From Hordeum vulgare subsp. vulgare (taxonomy: Eukaryota > Streptophyta > Magnoliopsida > Poales > Poaceae): a stretch of DNA of 64,000 nt. Under the pieces are notes generated by a model, which saw only the letters and a program-made list of their open reading frames with translations, was not told the origin of the DNA and made no database searches. Made by a program: the position numbers and the translations under genes. The stretch covers positions 145,418,744 through 145,482,743 of the forward strand of contig NC_058521.1 of NCBI RefSeq assembly GCF_904849725.1. The letters run 5' to 3'. Shown one piece after another: positions 24,523 to 36,061 of the stretch (position 1 is the first letter of the stretch; each line of letters opens with the position of its first letter).

Positions 24523-25775
24523 TCCTACTTCTTGAGCTTGCGTTGGTTTTTCCCTTGAAGAGGAAAGGGTGATGCAGCAAAGTAGAGACAAGTATTTCCC
24601 TCAGTTTGAGAACCAAGGTATCAATCCAGTAGGAGTATCAAGATGAGGCACCAAGGCACCTGCGCAAAAACAAACAAACTTGCACCCAGCGCGATAAAGG
24701 GGTTGTCAATCCCTTTACGATTACTTGCAAAGTGAGATCTGATAGTGATAATAGGTAAATATAAATAAATACATAAAAGTGCAGAAAGGTATTTTTGGTA
24801 TTTTTGTATGTATATCTGAATATATAATGTGTAAAATAGACCCGGGGGCCATAGTGTTCACTATAGGCTTCTCTCATGATAGCAAGAATTATGGTGGGTG
24901 AACAAATTACGGTCGAGCAATTGATAGAATCGCGCAAAGTCATGACGATATCTAAGGCAATGATCATACATATAGGCATCACGTCCGAGACAAGTAGACC
25001 GATACTTTCTCCATCTACTACTATTACTCCACACATCAACCGCTATCCAACATGCATCTAGTGTATTAAGTTCATAACAAAGAGAGTAACGCCTTAAGCA
25101 AGATGACATGATGTAGAGGGATAAATTCATGCAATATGATATAAACCCCATCTTTTTACCCTTGATGGCAACAACATGATGCGTGCCTCGCTACCCCTTC
25201 TGTCACTAGGTGAGGACACCGCACGGTATGAACCCAAAACCAAGCACTTCTCCCATTGCAAGAATTGTAGATCAAGTTGGCCAAACGATACCCATAACTC
25301 GAAGAGAATTACAAGGATACGAAATCATGCATATAAGAAATCAGAGGAGACTCAAATAATATTCATAGATAATATGATCATAAATCCACTATTCATTGAA
25401 TCTTGACAAACACATCGCAAAAGAAAGTTACATCGGATAGATCTCCATGAAGATCATGGAGAACTTTGTATTGAAGATCCAAGAGAGATAAGAAGCCATC
25501 TAGCTACTAGCTAGGGACCCGAAGGTCTGTGTTGAACTACTCACGCATCATCGGAGAGGCAATGGTGTTGATGAAGAAGCCCTCCGTGTCCGAATCCCCC
25601 TCTGGCAGGGCACCAGAACGGTCCCCAGATGGGATCTACCGGAAACAGAAGCTTGCGGCGGCGGAAAAGTATTTTCGTGGCTCTCTGTGTTGGTTTGGGG
25701 ATTTTAGGGAATTTATAGGCGAAAGAGGTAGGGCAAAGGAGGCGCGGGGGGGGGGGGCACGAGCCTGATAGGCAC
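24523..25775 (-). repeat. A2 3' LTR, segment 1 of 3
   Basis: Aligns with 55443 to about 56690 of the 5' LTR. The first bases are tcctacttct, a one-base change from the family end tgctacttct. It stops inside the LTR hairpin, where B inserted. Confidence 0.85.
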
Positions 25776-26054
25776 TGATACGTCCATTTAGCATCATGCT
25801 TTTATGTTGATATTTTTTGCTTTATGGGTTGTTATTACACTTCACGGTACAATACTTATGCCTTTTCTCTCTTATTTTATAAGGTTTACATGAAGAGGGA
25901 GAATGCCGGCAACTGGAATTCTGGTCTGAAAAAGGAGCAAGTTTGAGATAGCTATTCTACGCAACTCCAAAAGCCGTGAAAATCAATGAGGAATTATTTT
26001 GGATTTTATAAAAATACTGGGCGGAAGAAGTACCGAAGGGGAGCCACCAGGAGG

Positions 26055-26109
26055 CCACAAGCCTGCCAGGCGCGGCCTAGCCCCCTAGCCGCGCCTAGCT
26101 GGCTTGTGG
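26055..26109 (+). promoter_or_regulatory. LTR hairpin, B 5' LTR
   Basis: Arms from ccacaagcc to ggcttgtgg give about 22 stem positions, of which about two are mismatched within the core, around an apical loop in the region agccccct. The related hairpins are at 1024-1076, 6359-6413, 34698-34752 and 32231-32328. It sits just before the TATA box. Confidence 0.7.
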
Positions 26110-26143
26110 GCCGCCTGTTGCCCCTCCGGCTCCCATCTTTTGC

Positions 26144-26149
26144 TATAAG
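26144..26149 (+). promoter_or_regulatory. TATA box in B 5' LTR
   Basis: TATAAG followed by a purine-rich leader; conserved at 34787-34792 in the other LTR. Confidence 0.55.
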
Positions 26150-27310
26150 GAGGGTTTTGTCCCAGAAAAAATCAGGAGGAGGCTTTTGGGAGGAATCGCC
26201 GCCGCCACGAGGCGGAACTTGAGCAGAACCAATCTAGAGCTCCGGCAGGGCCGTCCTGCCGGGGAAACTTCCCTCCTGGAGGGGGAAATCGTCGCCATCG
26301 TCATCACCAACACTCCTCTCATCGGAGGGGACTCATCACCATCAACGTGTTCATCAGCACCATCTCATCTCCAAACCCTACTTCATCTCTTCTAACCAAT
26401 CTCCGTCTCGCGACTCCGATTGGTACTTGTAAGGTTGCTAGTAGTGTTAATTACTCTTTGTAGTTGATGCTAGTTGGATTAAACGGTGGAAGATTATATG
26501 TTCAGATCCTTGATGCTCTTCAATACCTCTCTGGTCATGAACGTAATTATGCTTAGTGAGTAGTCACTTTTGTTCCTCAGGACATGGGATAAGTCTTGCT
26601 ATAAGTAGTCATGTGAATTTGGTATTCGTCCGATATTTTGATGCGATGTATGTTGTCTTTCCTCTAGTGGTGTTATGTGAACGTAGAATACATGACACTT
26701 CACCATTAATTGGGCCTAGAGGAAGGCATTGGGAAGTAATAAATAGATGATGGGTTGCTAGAGTGACATAAGCTTAAACCCTAGTTTATGCGTTGCTTCG
26801 TAAGGGGCTGATTTGGACCCACTAGTTTAATGCTATGGTTACACTTTGTCTTAATTATTCTTTCGTAGTTGCGGATGCTTGCGAGAGGGGTTAATCATAA
26901 GTGGGATGTTTGTCCAAGTAATGGCAGCACCCAATGAACGGTCCACCCACATATCAAAGTATCAAAGTAGCGAACGCGAATCATATGAACATGATGAAAA
27001 CTAGCTTGACAGAAATTCCTATGTGTCCTTGGGAGCGCTTCACCACATATAAGAGTTCGTCCAGGCTTGTCCCTTGCTACAAAAGGGATTGGGCCATCTT
27101 GCTGCACGTTTGTTACTATTGTTACTTGCTACTCGCTACGAATTATCTTATCACACAACTATCTGTTACCGATAATTTCAGTGCCTGCAGAGAATACCTT
27201 GTTGGAAACCACTTGTCAGTTCCTTTTGCTCCTCGTTGGGTTTGACACTCTTACTTATCGAAAGGACTACGATAGATCCCCTATATTTTTGGGTCATCAA
27301 GACTCTTTTC

Positions 27311-27328
27311 TGGCAACGTTGCCGGGGA
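27311..27328 (+). promoter_or_regulatory. Primer binding site of B (tRNA-Asp type)
   Basis: tggcaacgttgccgggga differs at two positions from the tRNA-Asp complement and lies 11 bp after the LTR. Confidence 0.8.
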
Positions 27329-27405
27329 GTGAAGTGCCTTTGGTAAGTGGAATTTGGTAAGGAAACATTTATATAGTGTGCTGAAATTTATTGTCAGTTG
27401 TCACT

Positions 27406-27753
27406 ATGGAAACTAATCCTTTGAGGAGCTTGTTCGGGGTATCTTCACCTCGAACGGAAGCACAAGGAGTTGCTCCTCAACCTGCTGCACCTACTGAAAA
27501 TATTTGCTATGAAATTCTTTCTGGTATGCTAGAGAAACTGTTGGCTAATCCTTTTACAGGAGATGGAACATCACATCCTGACTTGCATCTAATCTATGTA
27601 GATGAAGTTTGTGGTTTATTTAAGCTTGCAGGTTTGCCCGAGGATGAGGTCAATAAGAAGGTATTTCCCTTATCTTTGAGGGATAAAGCACTGACATGGT
27701 ATAGGCTATGTGGTGATACTGGATCATGGAACTACAACCGATTGAAATTGTAA
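27406..27753 (+). pseudogene. B Gag, N-terminal part before a premature stop
   Basis: The likely start is METNPLRSLFG at 27406; an upstream in-frame ATG-equivalent at 27391 would add five residues. The segment holds the beginning of the retrotransposon Gag domain, including FKLAGLPEDEVNKKVFPLSL and ALTWYRLCGD. A TAA at 27751-27753 cuts the frame, which then continues unshifted into the next ORF, so the break is one nonsense change. Gag forms the virus-like particle in the cytoplasm. Confidence 0.8.
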
Positions 27754-27774
27754 TTTCATCAAAAGTTTTATCCT

Positions 27775-29703
27775 ATGCATTTGGTAGATCGTGATCGGAA
27801 TTATATCTATAATTTTTTGCCTCGTGGTAGAGAAAGTATCACTCAAGCTTGGGGGAGGCTTAAGTCAATGTTATATTCATGCCCCAACCATGAGCTCTCG
27901 AGAGAAATTATTATTCAGAACTTTTATGCTCGGCTTTCTCATGATAATCGCACCATGCTTGAAACTTCTTGTACCGGTTCTTTTATGAAGAGAGATATTG
28001 ACTTCAAATGGAATTTATTGGAAAGAATTAAACGCAACTCTGATGATTGGGAGTTTGATGAAGGTAAGGAGTCAGGTATAAATCTTAAGTTCGATTGCGT
28101 TAAATCCTTTGTTGAAACAAATACTTTTTGTGATTTTAGCGCTAAACATGGACTTGACTCTGAGATAGTAGCTTCATTATGTGAATCATTTGCTTCTCAT
28201 ATTAATCTCCCTAAAGAGAAGTGGTTTAAATATTATCCTTCCGTAGAAGTCAATGTAGTTAAACCCAATCCAGTTGAAGAGAAAGTCATTGCTTATAATG
28301 ATCCTATTGTTCCTAGTGCTTACATTGAGAAACCACCTTTCCATGTTAGAATAAAGGATCATTCTAAAGCTTCAACTGTGATACGTAGGGGCTACATTAG
28401 AATACCTACACCCCCTGAGCAAATTAGAGTTGAACCTAGCATTGCTATTATCAAAGATCTCTTGTCCGACAATGTTGATGGCCATGATATTTACTTCTGT
28501 GAAGATGCTGCTAGAATTGCTAAACCTAATGCTAGAGACAAACATAGGCCTATTGTTGGCACGCCTGTTGTTTCTGTTAAGATAGGAGATCATTGTTATC
28601 ATGGTTTATGTGATGTGGGTGCTAGTGTTAGTGCAATACCTCAATATTTATATGATGAAATTAAAGACGAGATTGCACCTGTCGAGATGGAACCTATTGA
28701 TGTCACTATTCAGCTTGCCAATAGAGATACTATCTGCCCTTTGGGAATTGTTAGAGATGTTGAAGTCTTGTGTGGTAAAACTAAGTATCCTGCTGATTTT
28801 CTCGTTCTTGCTACCACACAAGATAGCTTTTGTCCCATCATATTTGGCAGACGTTTCCTCAATACAGTCAATGCTCATATTGACTGTGAGAAGCAAACTG
28901 TCACTATCGGCTTTGAAGGTGTGTCACATGAATTCAATTTCTCCAAGTTTGGTAGACAACCTCATGAAAAAGAATTGTCTAGTAAGGATGAAATTATTGC
29001 CCTAGCTTCTATTGATGTGCCTCCTACTGATCCTTTAGAGCAATACTTGCTTGAGCATGAAAATGATATGCATATGGATGAAAGGAATGAGATAGATAGA
29101 GTTATATTTGAACAACATCCTATCCTTAAGAATAATTTGCATGTTGAACTACTTGGAGATCCACCCCCACCAAACGGTGATCCTGTGTTTGAGCTTAAGC
29201 AGTTACCTGATACTCTTAAGTATGCTTATCTTGATGAAAAAGAGATATATCCTGTTATTATTAGTGCTAGCCTTTCAGAGTATGAAGAAAAGAAGTTATT
29301 GAAAACTCTGAGGAAGCATCGTGCTGCTATTGGATACACTCTTGATGATCTTAAGGGCATTAGTCCCACTCTATGCGAGCACGAAGTTAAAACCGATCCT
29401 GATTCCAAACCAGTTGCTGATTATCAACGGAGGTTAAATCCTAAGATGAAAGAGGTAGTAAGAAAAGAAATACTAAAGCTCCTGGAAGCAGGTATTATCT
29501 ATCCTATTGCTCATAGTGATTGGGTAAGTCCGGTGCATTGCGTCCCTAAGAAGGGAGATATTACCGTTGTCCCTAATGATAAAGAAGAATTGATCCCACA
29601 GAGGATTATTACTAGCTATAGGATGGTGATTGATTTTAGGAAATTTAATAAAGCCACTAGGAAAGATCATTACCCTTTGTCTTTTATTGACCAAATGCTA
29701 TAA
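27775..29703 (+). pseudogene. B Gag C-terminus, protease and first part of reverse transcriptase
   Basis: Same frame as the preceding Gag segment. The Gag-like part contains FLPRGRESITQAWGRLKSML (27814 on). The aspartic protease follows with CDVGASVSAIP near 28610, the variant D-x-G-A of plant Gypsy elements, and PIIFGRRFLNT near 28835. RT begins with KEILKLLEAGIIYP and the VIDFRKFNKATRKDHYPL segment. A TAA at 29701-29703 interrupts RT in the middle of its conserved region, directly after IDQML. The frame is otherwise open, and the next ORF continues in the same frame. Confidence 0.85.
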
Positions 29704-29706
29704 AGA

Positions 29707-30309
29707 TTGTCTACACACACATACTTCTGCTTTCTAGATGGTTATTCTGGTTTTTCCCAAATACCAGTTGCACAATCTGACCAGGAGAAAACCACTTTTA
29801 CCTTCCCTTTCGGTACCTTTGCTTATAGACGTATGCCTTTTGGCTTATGTAATGCACCTGCTATCTTTCAAATATGTATGATGGCTATATTCTCTAACTT
29901 TTGTGAAAAGATTGTTGAGGTTTTCATGGATGACTTCTCCGTTTACGGTTCTTCTTTTGATGAATGCCTGAGCAACCTTGATCGAGTTTTGGAGAGATGT
30001 AAAGACACCAACCTTGTCTTGAATTGGGAGAAGTGCCACTTTATGGTTAATGAAGGCATCGTGTTAGGAAATAAAATTTCTGAAAGAGGTATTGAAGTCG
30101 ATAAGGCTAAAGTTGATGCGATCGAGAAAATGCCATGGCCTACAGATATCGAAGGTATAATAAGTTTCCTTGGTCATGCTGGTTTCTATAGAAGGTTCAT
30201 TAAGGACTTTTCTAAGATTTCTAGGCCTCTTACCAATCTCTTGCAAAAGGATATTCCTTTTTTTACGATGATTGGGAGGAAGCCTTTGAAATACTTAAGA
30301 AGGCCTTGA
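29707..30309 (+). pseudogene. B reverse transcriptase, central part
   Basis: Continues RT in the same frame with CFLDGYSGFSQIPVA, RRMPFGLCNAPAIFQ and the catalytic FMDD (29924-29935). It runs to the connection domain FLGHAGFYRRFIKDFSKI. A one-base slip in the T-run near 30256-30265 moves the frame; the correct frame continues in the ORF from 30306. This enzyme copies element RNA into DNA in the particle. Confidence 0.85.
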
Positions 30310-32180
30310 TAACTATACCTATTGTTCAACCACCTGATTGGAACTTACCTTTTGAAATTATGTGTGATGCTAGTGATTATGCTGTTGGTGTTGTTCTAGG
30401 ACAAAGAGTTGATACGAAGTTGAATGTTATTCATTATGCTAGTAAAACTCTAGACAGTGCCCAAAGAAACTATGCTACTACTAAAAAGGAATTTTTAGCA
30501 CTCGTGTTTGCATGTGAAAAGTTCAGATCTTACATAGTTGATTCCAAGGTTACTATTCACACTTATCATGCTGCTATTAAGTATCTCATGGAAAAGAAAG
30601 ATGCTAAACCTAGACTTACCAGATGGGTTCTCTTGCTACAAGAATTTGATTTGCATGTTGTTGATAGGAAGGGTGCTGAGAACCCCGTAGGAGATAACTT
30701 GTCTAGGTTGGAGAATTTTCTTGATGACCCACAATCTATTGATGATAGCTTTCCTGATGAGCAATTGAATGTCATCAATGCTTCATGTAGTACACCGTGG
30801 TATGATGATTATGCGAATTATATTGTTGCCAAATATATACCACCTAGTTTCACATACCAGCAAAAGAAGAAATTCTTCTTTGATTTGAGACATTACTTTT
30901 GGGATGATCCTCACCTTTATAAAGAAGGAGTAGATGGTGTTATTAGATGTTGTGTACCTGAGAATGAACAGGGACAGATCCTACAGAAGTGTCACTCCGA
31001 GGCTTACAGAGGACACTATGCGGGAGATAGAACTGCACACAAGGTATTGCAATCCGGTTTCTATTGGCCCGCCCTCTTCAAGGATGACCGTAAGTTTTTC
31101 TTGTCTTGTGATGAATGTCAAAGAATAGGTAATATCAGTAAACGTCAGGAAATGCCTATGAATTATTCACTTGTCATTGAACCATTTGATGTTTGGGCTT
31201 TTGATTATATGGGACCTTTTCCAAAGTCAAACGGGTATACTCATATCCTAGTTGTTGTTGATTACGTTACTAAGTGGGTAGAAGCTATCCCAACTAGTAG
31301 TGCTGATCACAACACCTCTATTAGGATTCTTAAAGAAGTAATTTTCTCTAGATTTGGAGTCCCTAGATATTTGATGACTGATGGTGGTTCACATTTTATT
31401 CATGGTGTATTCCGTAAAACGCTTGCTAAGTATGATGTCAACCATAGAATTGCATCTCCCTATCATCCTGAGTCCAGTGGTCAAGTGGAGCTAAGTAATA
31501 GAGAGATTAAACTAATTCCGCAAAAGACTGTTAATAGGTCTCGAAAGAATTGGTCTAAGAAGCTTGATGATGCACTGTGGGCTTATAGAACTGCTTATAA
31601 GAATCCCATGGGCATGTCTCCGTACAAAATGGTTTACGGTAAAGCGTGTCATTTACCTCTTGAGCTAGAGCATAAGGCTTATTGGGCAACCAAAGAGCTC
31701 AACTTTGATTTCAAACTTGCTAGTGAGAAGAGGTTATTTTATATTAGCTCACTTGATGAATGGAGAACTCAGGCATATGAAAATGCCAAGTTGTTCAAAG
31801 AAAAAGTTAAGAGGTGGCATGATAAAAGGATACAAAAACATGAGTTCAATGTAGGTGATTATGTCTTGCTATACAATTCTCGTTTAAGATTTTTTGCAGG
31901 CAACCTTCTCTCTAAATGGGAAGGTCCTTACATTGTTGAGGAAGTATATCGTTCCGGTGCCATCAAGATCAATAACACGGAAGGTAATTTTCCGATAGTG
32001 GTAAATGGGCAAAGATTCAAGCATTATATCTCAGGTACTCCCATAAATGTTGAAAGCAATATTATTAATACCATAACTCTGGAGGAGTATATAAGGGATA
32101 TTTATCAGCCTGTTTCAGACTCCAAAAATGAAGAGGTATGTGATTCGGTAAGTAAACCGACTCCAAAACTTTTCCAATAG
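30306..32180 (+). pseudogene. B RNase H and integrase
   Basis: RNase H opens with [18 protein letters not shown] position that is normally a catalytic Asp in a TDH motif reads TYH (30561-30569), so RNase H is probably inactive even where open. Integrase shows a zinc-binding HHCC region ending CDECQR (31107 on) and the catalytic triad: FDYMGPF (Asp at 31203), TDGGSHF (Asp at 31380) and GQVELSNRE (Glu at 31488). The last two are exactly 35 residues apart, the D,D(35)E spacing. No chromodomain follows. Stop at 32180. Confidence 0.85.
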
Positions 32181-32230
32181 CAAGTTTTCTCTGTTTTGGA
32201 ATTTTTAGAAAAATAGAAAAAATTAAAGTA

Positions 32231-32328
32231 GTCCGGAAAGCACACGAGGAGGCGACAAGCCTGCCAGGCGCGGCCTACCCCCTGGTCGCGCTTGGGTGGC
32301 TTGTGGGCACCTCGTGTGCCTCCCGGAC
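32231..32328 (+). promoter_or_regulatory. 98-nt internal hairpin between pol and ORF3 of B
   Basis: Positions 32231-32275 pair with 32328-32284 without gaps: 45 stem positions, 7 mismatches, 2 G-U pairs, loop 32276-32283. The inner part is homologous to the hairpins of A-type and B-type LTRs. After it, ggtcgggaaaaaatca (32357 on) matches the post-TATA gtcccagaaaaaatca of the B LTR (34802 on), so a promoter-proximal LTR block appears to be copied here. At the aligned TATA position the sequence is tagtac; a TATATA occurs at 32374-32379. Confidence 0.7.
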
Positions 32329-32465
32329 TCCGTTTTCTTGCGTAGTACTCCTTTTGGTCGGGAAAAAATCATTATATATTCTCCCGAAAGGTCTGACCCT
32401 CGTATCACGCAAATATCCTTTTGTTTTCGTTTCGATCTTGTTTCTGCCGCAGATTTAGGGCAAGG

Positions 32466-32873
32466 ATGTCATCTTAGGAATCTGTCAGGGAGAACGATCT
32501 CCCTCAAGTCTATGAAGAAGTAATTGCTGACCTAAAAATAATGGAGGCCAAGGAAGGGCTGCTGGAAGAAACTAAGGGCAAAACTAAGGAGGAGAATCCG
32601 GCGTCGGACGAAGGGCAGTCTGCGCTCAACAAGGAAGAAGCCGAGGAAGAGGATTTTCTTCAACCCTACCTCCACCTTTTACCTCCATCCTTGATCGAAC
32701 TCTTGAGGTTATGTGAAATAACTCGTGTTCGTAATACTTATCTCACCCGTGAAGTTGTTTTGCTGGAGAAACATATCACAAAGCTCCAAAGTACAAATCA
32801 AAGAATGATGGACCACTTGGAATCAAAACACAGGACAACTCCACCACCATCACCTTTGAAGGAAGACAATTAA
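32466..32873 (+). pseudogene. B third ORF, acidic coiled-coil-like protein
   Basis: ATG at 32466 reads MSS and then a TAG stop; the frame continues from an in-frame ATG at 32541 for 110 codons to 32873. The protein is very acidic (EEAEEEDFLQ), then has LPPSLIELLRLCEITRVRN and heptad-like leucines (VVLLEKHITKLQSTNQRM), consistent with a coiled coil. No signal peptide or transmembrane segment is seen, so it does not look like a classical Env. Athila-lineage elements carry an extra ORF here, of unknown role in most grasses. Confidence 0.6.
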
Positions 32874-34404
32874 GCACGGGTATGGGCACTCCCCTTGGCT
32901 TGTGCCAAGCTTGGGGGAGTTTCCCGGGTATCGTATCACCATCACATCTTTTGCCTTTACTTTTTTTCTTATTTCGATCCTTTTTGGTTTTATCTTTCTC
33001 TAGTAGAATAAAGTTCTTAGTATGATCTAGGCTTGAGTTTTGCTTTGTGTCACCCCCAATGTAATCGAGTTCGTGAGTCATATAATAAAGTGTGTTTTAG
33101 TTAAGGGCCCTGCCTCATGCCATGATCTAAAGAAAAGAATAATAAGAGAACAAAAGCGTGAAAGTTCATGTAGTGATCTTATGGGAAGTGATGGCTTCAC
33201 ATATAAAAAGAATGTTGATTGAAACTTGTTGTGGGTGGACAAACGTAGACCTTGGTCATTGTTGCAATTAATAGGAAGTAATAAAGAAAGAGAGGTTCAC
33301 ATATAAATATATCATCTTTGACACCGTCTATGATTGTGAACACTCATTAAACTATTACATGCTTAGAAGTAGATGTTGGACAAGGAAGACAACATAATGA
33401 ATTATGTTTGCTTGATTCTGAACAATGTTATATGACTAGAGATCCCTTAGCATGTGACGTTTGCTTCCACCTCATCCTAGCCAAAACTTCCGCACTAAGT
33501 AGAGATACTACTTGTGCATCCATAAACCTTGAACCCAGTTTTGCCATGAGAGTCCACCATACCTACCTATGGATTGAAGAAGATCCTTCAAGTAAGTTGT
33601 CATCGGTGCAAGCAATAAAAATTGCTCCCTAAATATGTATGATCTATTAGTGTGTGGAAAATAAGCTTTGGACGAACCTGTGATGAGGAAGACATAAAAG
33701 CGACAGACTGCATAATAAAGTTCTTTATCACACGAGGCAATATAAAGTGACGTTCCTTCACACTAAGAGGTCACACATCCAAACCTCAAAAGCGCATGAC
33801 AACCTATGCTTCCCTCTGCGAAGGGCCTATCTTGTACCTTTACTTTTTATCCTGAAAAGAGTCATGGTGATCGACACCAATTCCTTATTTCGCCTTTATC
33901 TTGGCTAACGTCATGTGCTAGGGAAAGATTTATATTCATATGTCAACTTGCAAGTAAGTATCCATGAATTATTATTGTTGACATTACCCTTGAGGTAAGT
34001 AGTTGGGAGGCAAAATTATGAGCCCCTATCTTTCTCTGTGTCCAACTGAAACTTTGATCTCATGAGTACCACGTGAGTTTTAGCAATTGTAGAAGACGAA
34101 AGGATGATTGAGTATGTGTATTTGCTTTACAAGCTCTTATTTTACTCTTTCTTATGTTATGATAAATTGCAATTGCTTCAATGACTAAAGGCTATTGGTT
34201 GTTAATTATCAATAAGGTTCTTGATCCATACTTTACTTTGTGATGGAATTATCACTCTAGCATAAGAGATTATATGACATTATTGATGTTCCAATTATGA
34301 TCTTGATGCGTGCATGTCCGTATTTTGTTTTATCGACACCTCTATCTCTAAACATGTCGGCATATTTATTGATCTCGGCTTCCGCTTGAGGAAAAGCGAG
34401 GTCT
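32874..34404 (+). other. Non-coding 3' internal region of B
   Basis: About 1.5 kb without a supported gene. The phrase gccaagcttgggggagtttc near 32907 repeats the element's polypurine tract (34405-34418). Confidence 0.7.
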
Positions 34405-34418
34405 AAGCTTGGGGGAGT
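34405..34418 (+). promoter_or_regulatory. Polypurine tract of B
   Basis: aagcttgggggagt directly before the 3' LTR. Confidence 0.8.
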
Positions 34419-35943
34419 TGATACGTCCATTTTGCATCATGCTTTTATGTTGATATTTATCGCTTCATGGGCTGTTATTACACTTCACAGTACAATACAT
34501 ATGCCTTTTCTCTCTTATTTTATAAGGTTTACATGAAGAGGGAGAATGCCGGCAGCTGGAATTCTGGTCTGAAAAGGAGCAAGTTTGAGATACCTATTCT
34601 GCTCAACTCCAAAAGCCGTGAAAATCAACGAGGAATTATTTTGGATTTTATAAAGAATACCGAGCGGAAGAAGTACCGGAGGGGAGCCACCAGGAGGCCA
34701 CAAGACTGCCACGCGCGGCCTACCTCCCTGGCCTCGCCTAGGTGGCTTGTGGGCCCCCTGTTGCCCCTCCGGCTCCCATCTTTTGCTATAAGTAGGGTTT
34801 CGTCCCAGAAAAAATCAGGAGGAGGCTTTCGGGAGGAATCGCCGCCGCCACGAGGCGGAACTTGAGCAGAACAAATCTAGAGCTCCGGCAGGGCCGTCCT
34901 GCCGGGGAAACTTCCCTCCACGAGGGGGAAATTGTCACCATCGTCATCACCAACACTCCTCCCATCGGAGGGGACTCATCACCATCAACATCTTCATCAG
35001 CACCATCTCATCTCCAAACCCTAGTTCATCTCTTGTAACCAATCTACGTCTCGTGACTCTGATTGGTACTTGTAAGGTTGCTAGTAGTGTTACTTACTCT
35101 TTGTAGTTGATGCTAGTTGGATTACTCGGTGGAAGATTATACGTTCATATCCTTGATGTTGTTCAATACATGTCTGGTCATGAACATAACAATGCTTTGT
35201 GAGTAGTTACTTTTGTTCCTGAGGACATGGGATAAGTCTTGGTATAAGTAGTCATGTGAATTTGGTATTCGTTAGAAATTTTGATGCGATGTATGTTGTC
35301 TTTCCTCTAGTGGTGTTATGTGAACGTCGACTACATGACACTTCACCATTATTATTTGGGCCCAGAGGAAGGCATTGGGAAGTAATAAGTAGATGATGGG
35401 TTGCTAGAGTGACAGAAGCTTAAACCCTAGTTTATGCGTTGCTTCGTAAGGGGCTGATTTGGACCTACTAGTTTAATGCTATGGTTAGAGTTTGTCTTAA
35501 TTCTTCTTTCGTAGTTGCGGATGCTTGCGAAAGGGGTTAATCATAAGTGGGATGTTTGTCCAATAAGGGTAGCACCCAAGCACCGGCCCACCCACATATC
35601 AAAATATCAAAGTAGGAACCGCGAATCATATGAGCATGATGAAAACTAGCTTGATAGAAATTCCTATGTGTCCTCGGGAGCGCTTCACCTCATATAAGAG
35701 TTCGTCCAGGCTTGTCCCTTGCTACAAAGGGATTGGGCCATCTTGCTGCACCTTTGTTACTATTGTTACTTGCTACTCGCTACGAATTATCTTATCACAC
35801 AACTATGTGTTACCGATAATTTGAGTGCGTGCAGAGAATACCTTGCTGGAAACCACTTGTCAGTTCCTTTTGCTCCTCGTTGGGTTCGACACTCTTACTT
35901 ATCGAAAGGACTATGATAGATCCCCTACACTTGTGGGTCATCA
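34419..35943 (+). repeat. 3' LTR of B
   Basis: tgatacgtccattttgcatc ... gtgggtcatca, 1525 bp. Hairpin at 34698-34752, TATAAG at 34787-34792. Confidence 0.9.
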
Positions 35944-36061
35944 GCCCCCCCTCGGGGGCACGCCTAGGGGGATCTTGGCCTCCTTCGTAGCCCTCTGCCT
36001 TGGTTCTCAAGTCTTCTAGATCCCATCTGTTATGAAAAAAACATCCCGAAGGTTTTATTCC
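35944..36061 (-). repeat. A2 3' LTR, segment 2 of 3
   Basis: 118 bp between B and C that matches about 56690-56807 of the A2 5' LTR. It ends in attcc, the left target duplication of C. Confidence 0.85.

Larger units (their letters stand above)
25776..27299 (+). repeat. 5' LTR of B
   Basis: tgatacgtccatttagcatc ... gggtcatca. By eye it differs from the 3' LTR at roughly 14 of the first 215 bases. It contains a 55-nt hairpin core (26055-26109) and a TATAAG box 35 bp after it. Confidence 0.9.
25776..35943 (+). mobile_element. Element B: Athila-type Gypsy retrotransposon, nearly complete
   Basis: Two LTRs (1524 and 1525 bp), a tRNA-Asp primer site, gag, pol with protease-RT-RNase H-integrase, a third ORF after pol and a polypurine tract. 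No chromodomain is visible. Gene order, primer type and the extra ORF fit the Athila lineage. Flanking pentamers are ggcac and gcccc, only 3/5 alike, so the target duplication has decayed or the ends are slightly misplaced. Known breaks are one stop in gag, one stop and one frameshift in pol, and one stop in ORF3. Confidence 0.9.

Noticed and set aside
32466..32873. Envelope protein for ORF3 of B
   Set aside because: No signal peptide or transmembrane segment; the sequence is acidic and coiled-coil-like.
25771..35948. Clean target duplication for element B
   Set aside because: ggcac and gcccc agree at only three of five positions, so I do not claim it.
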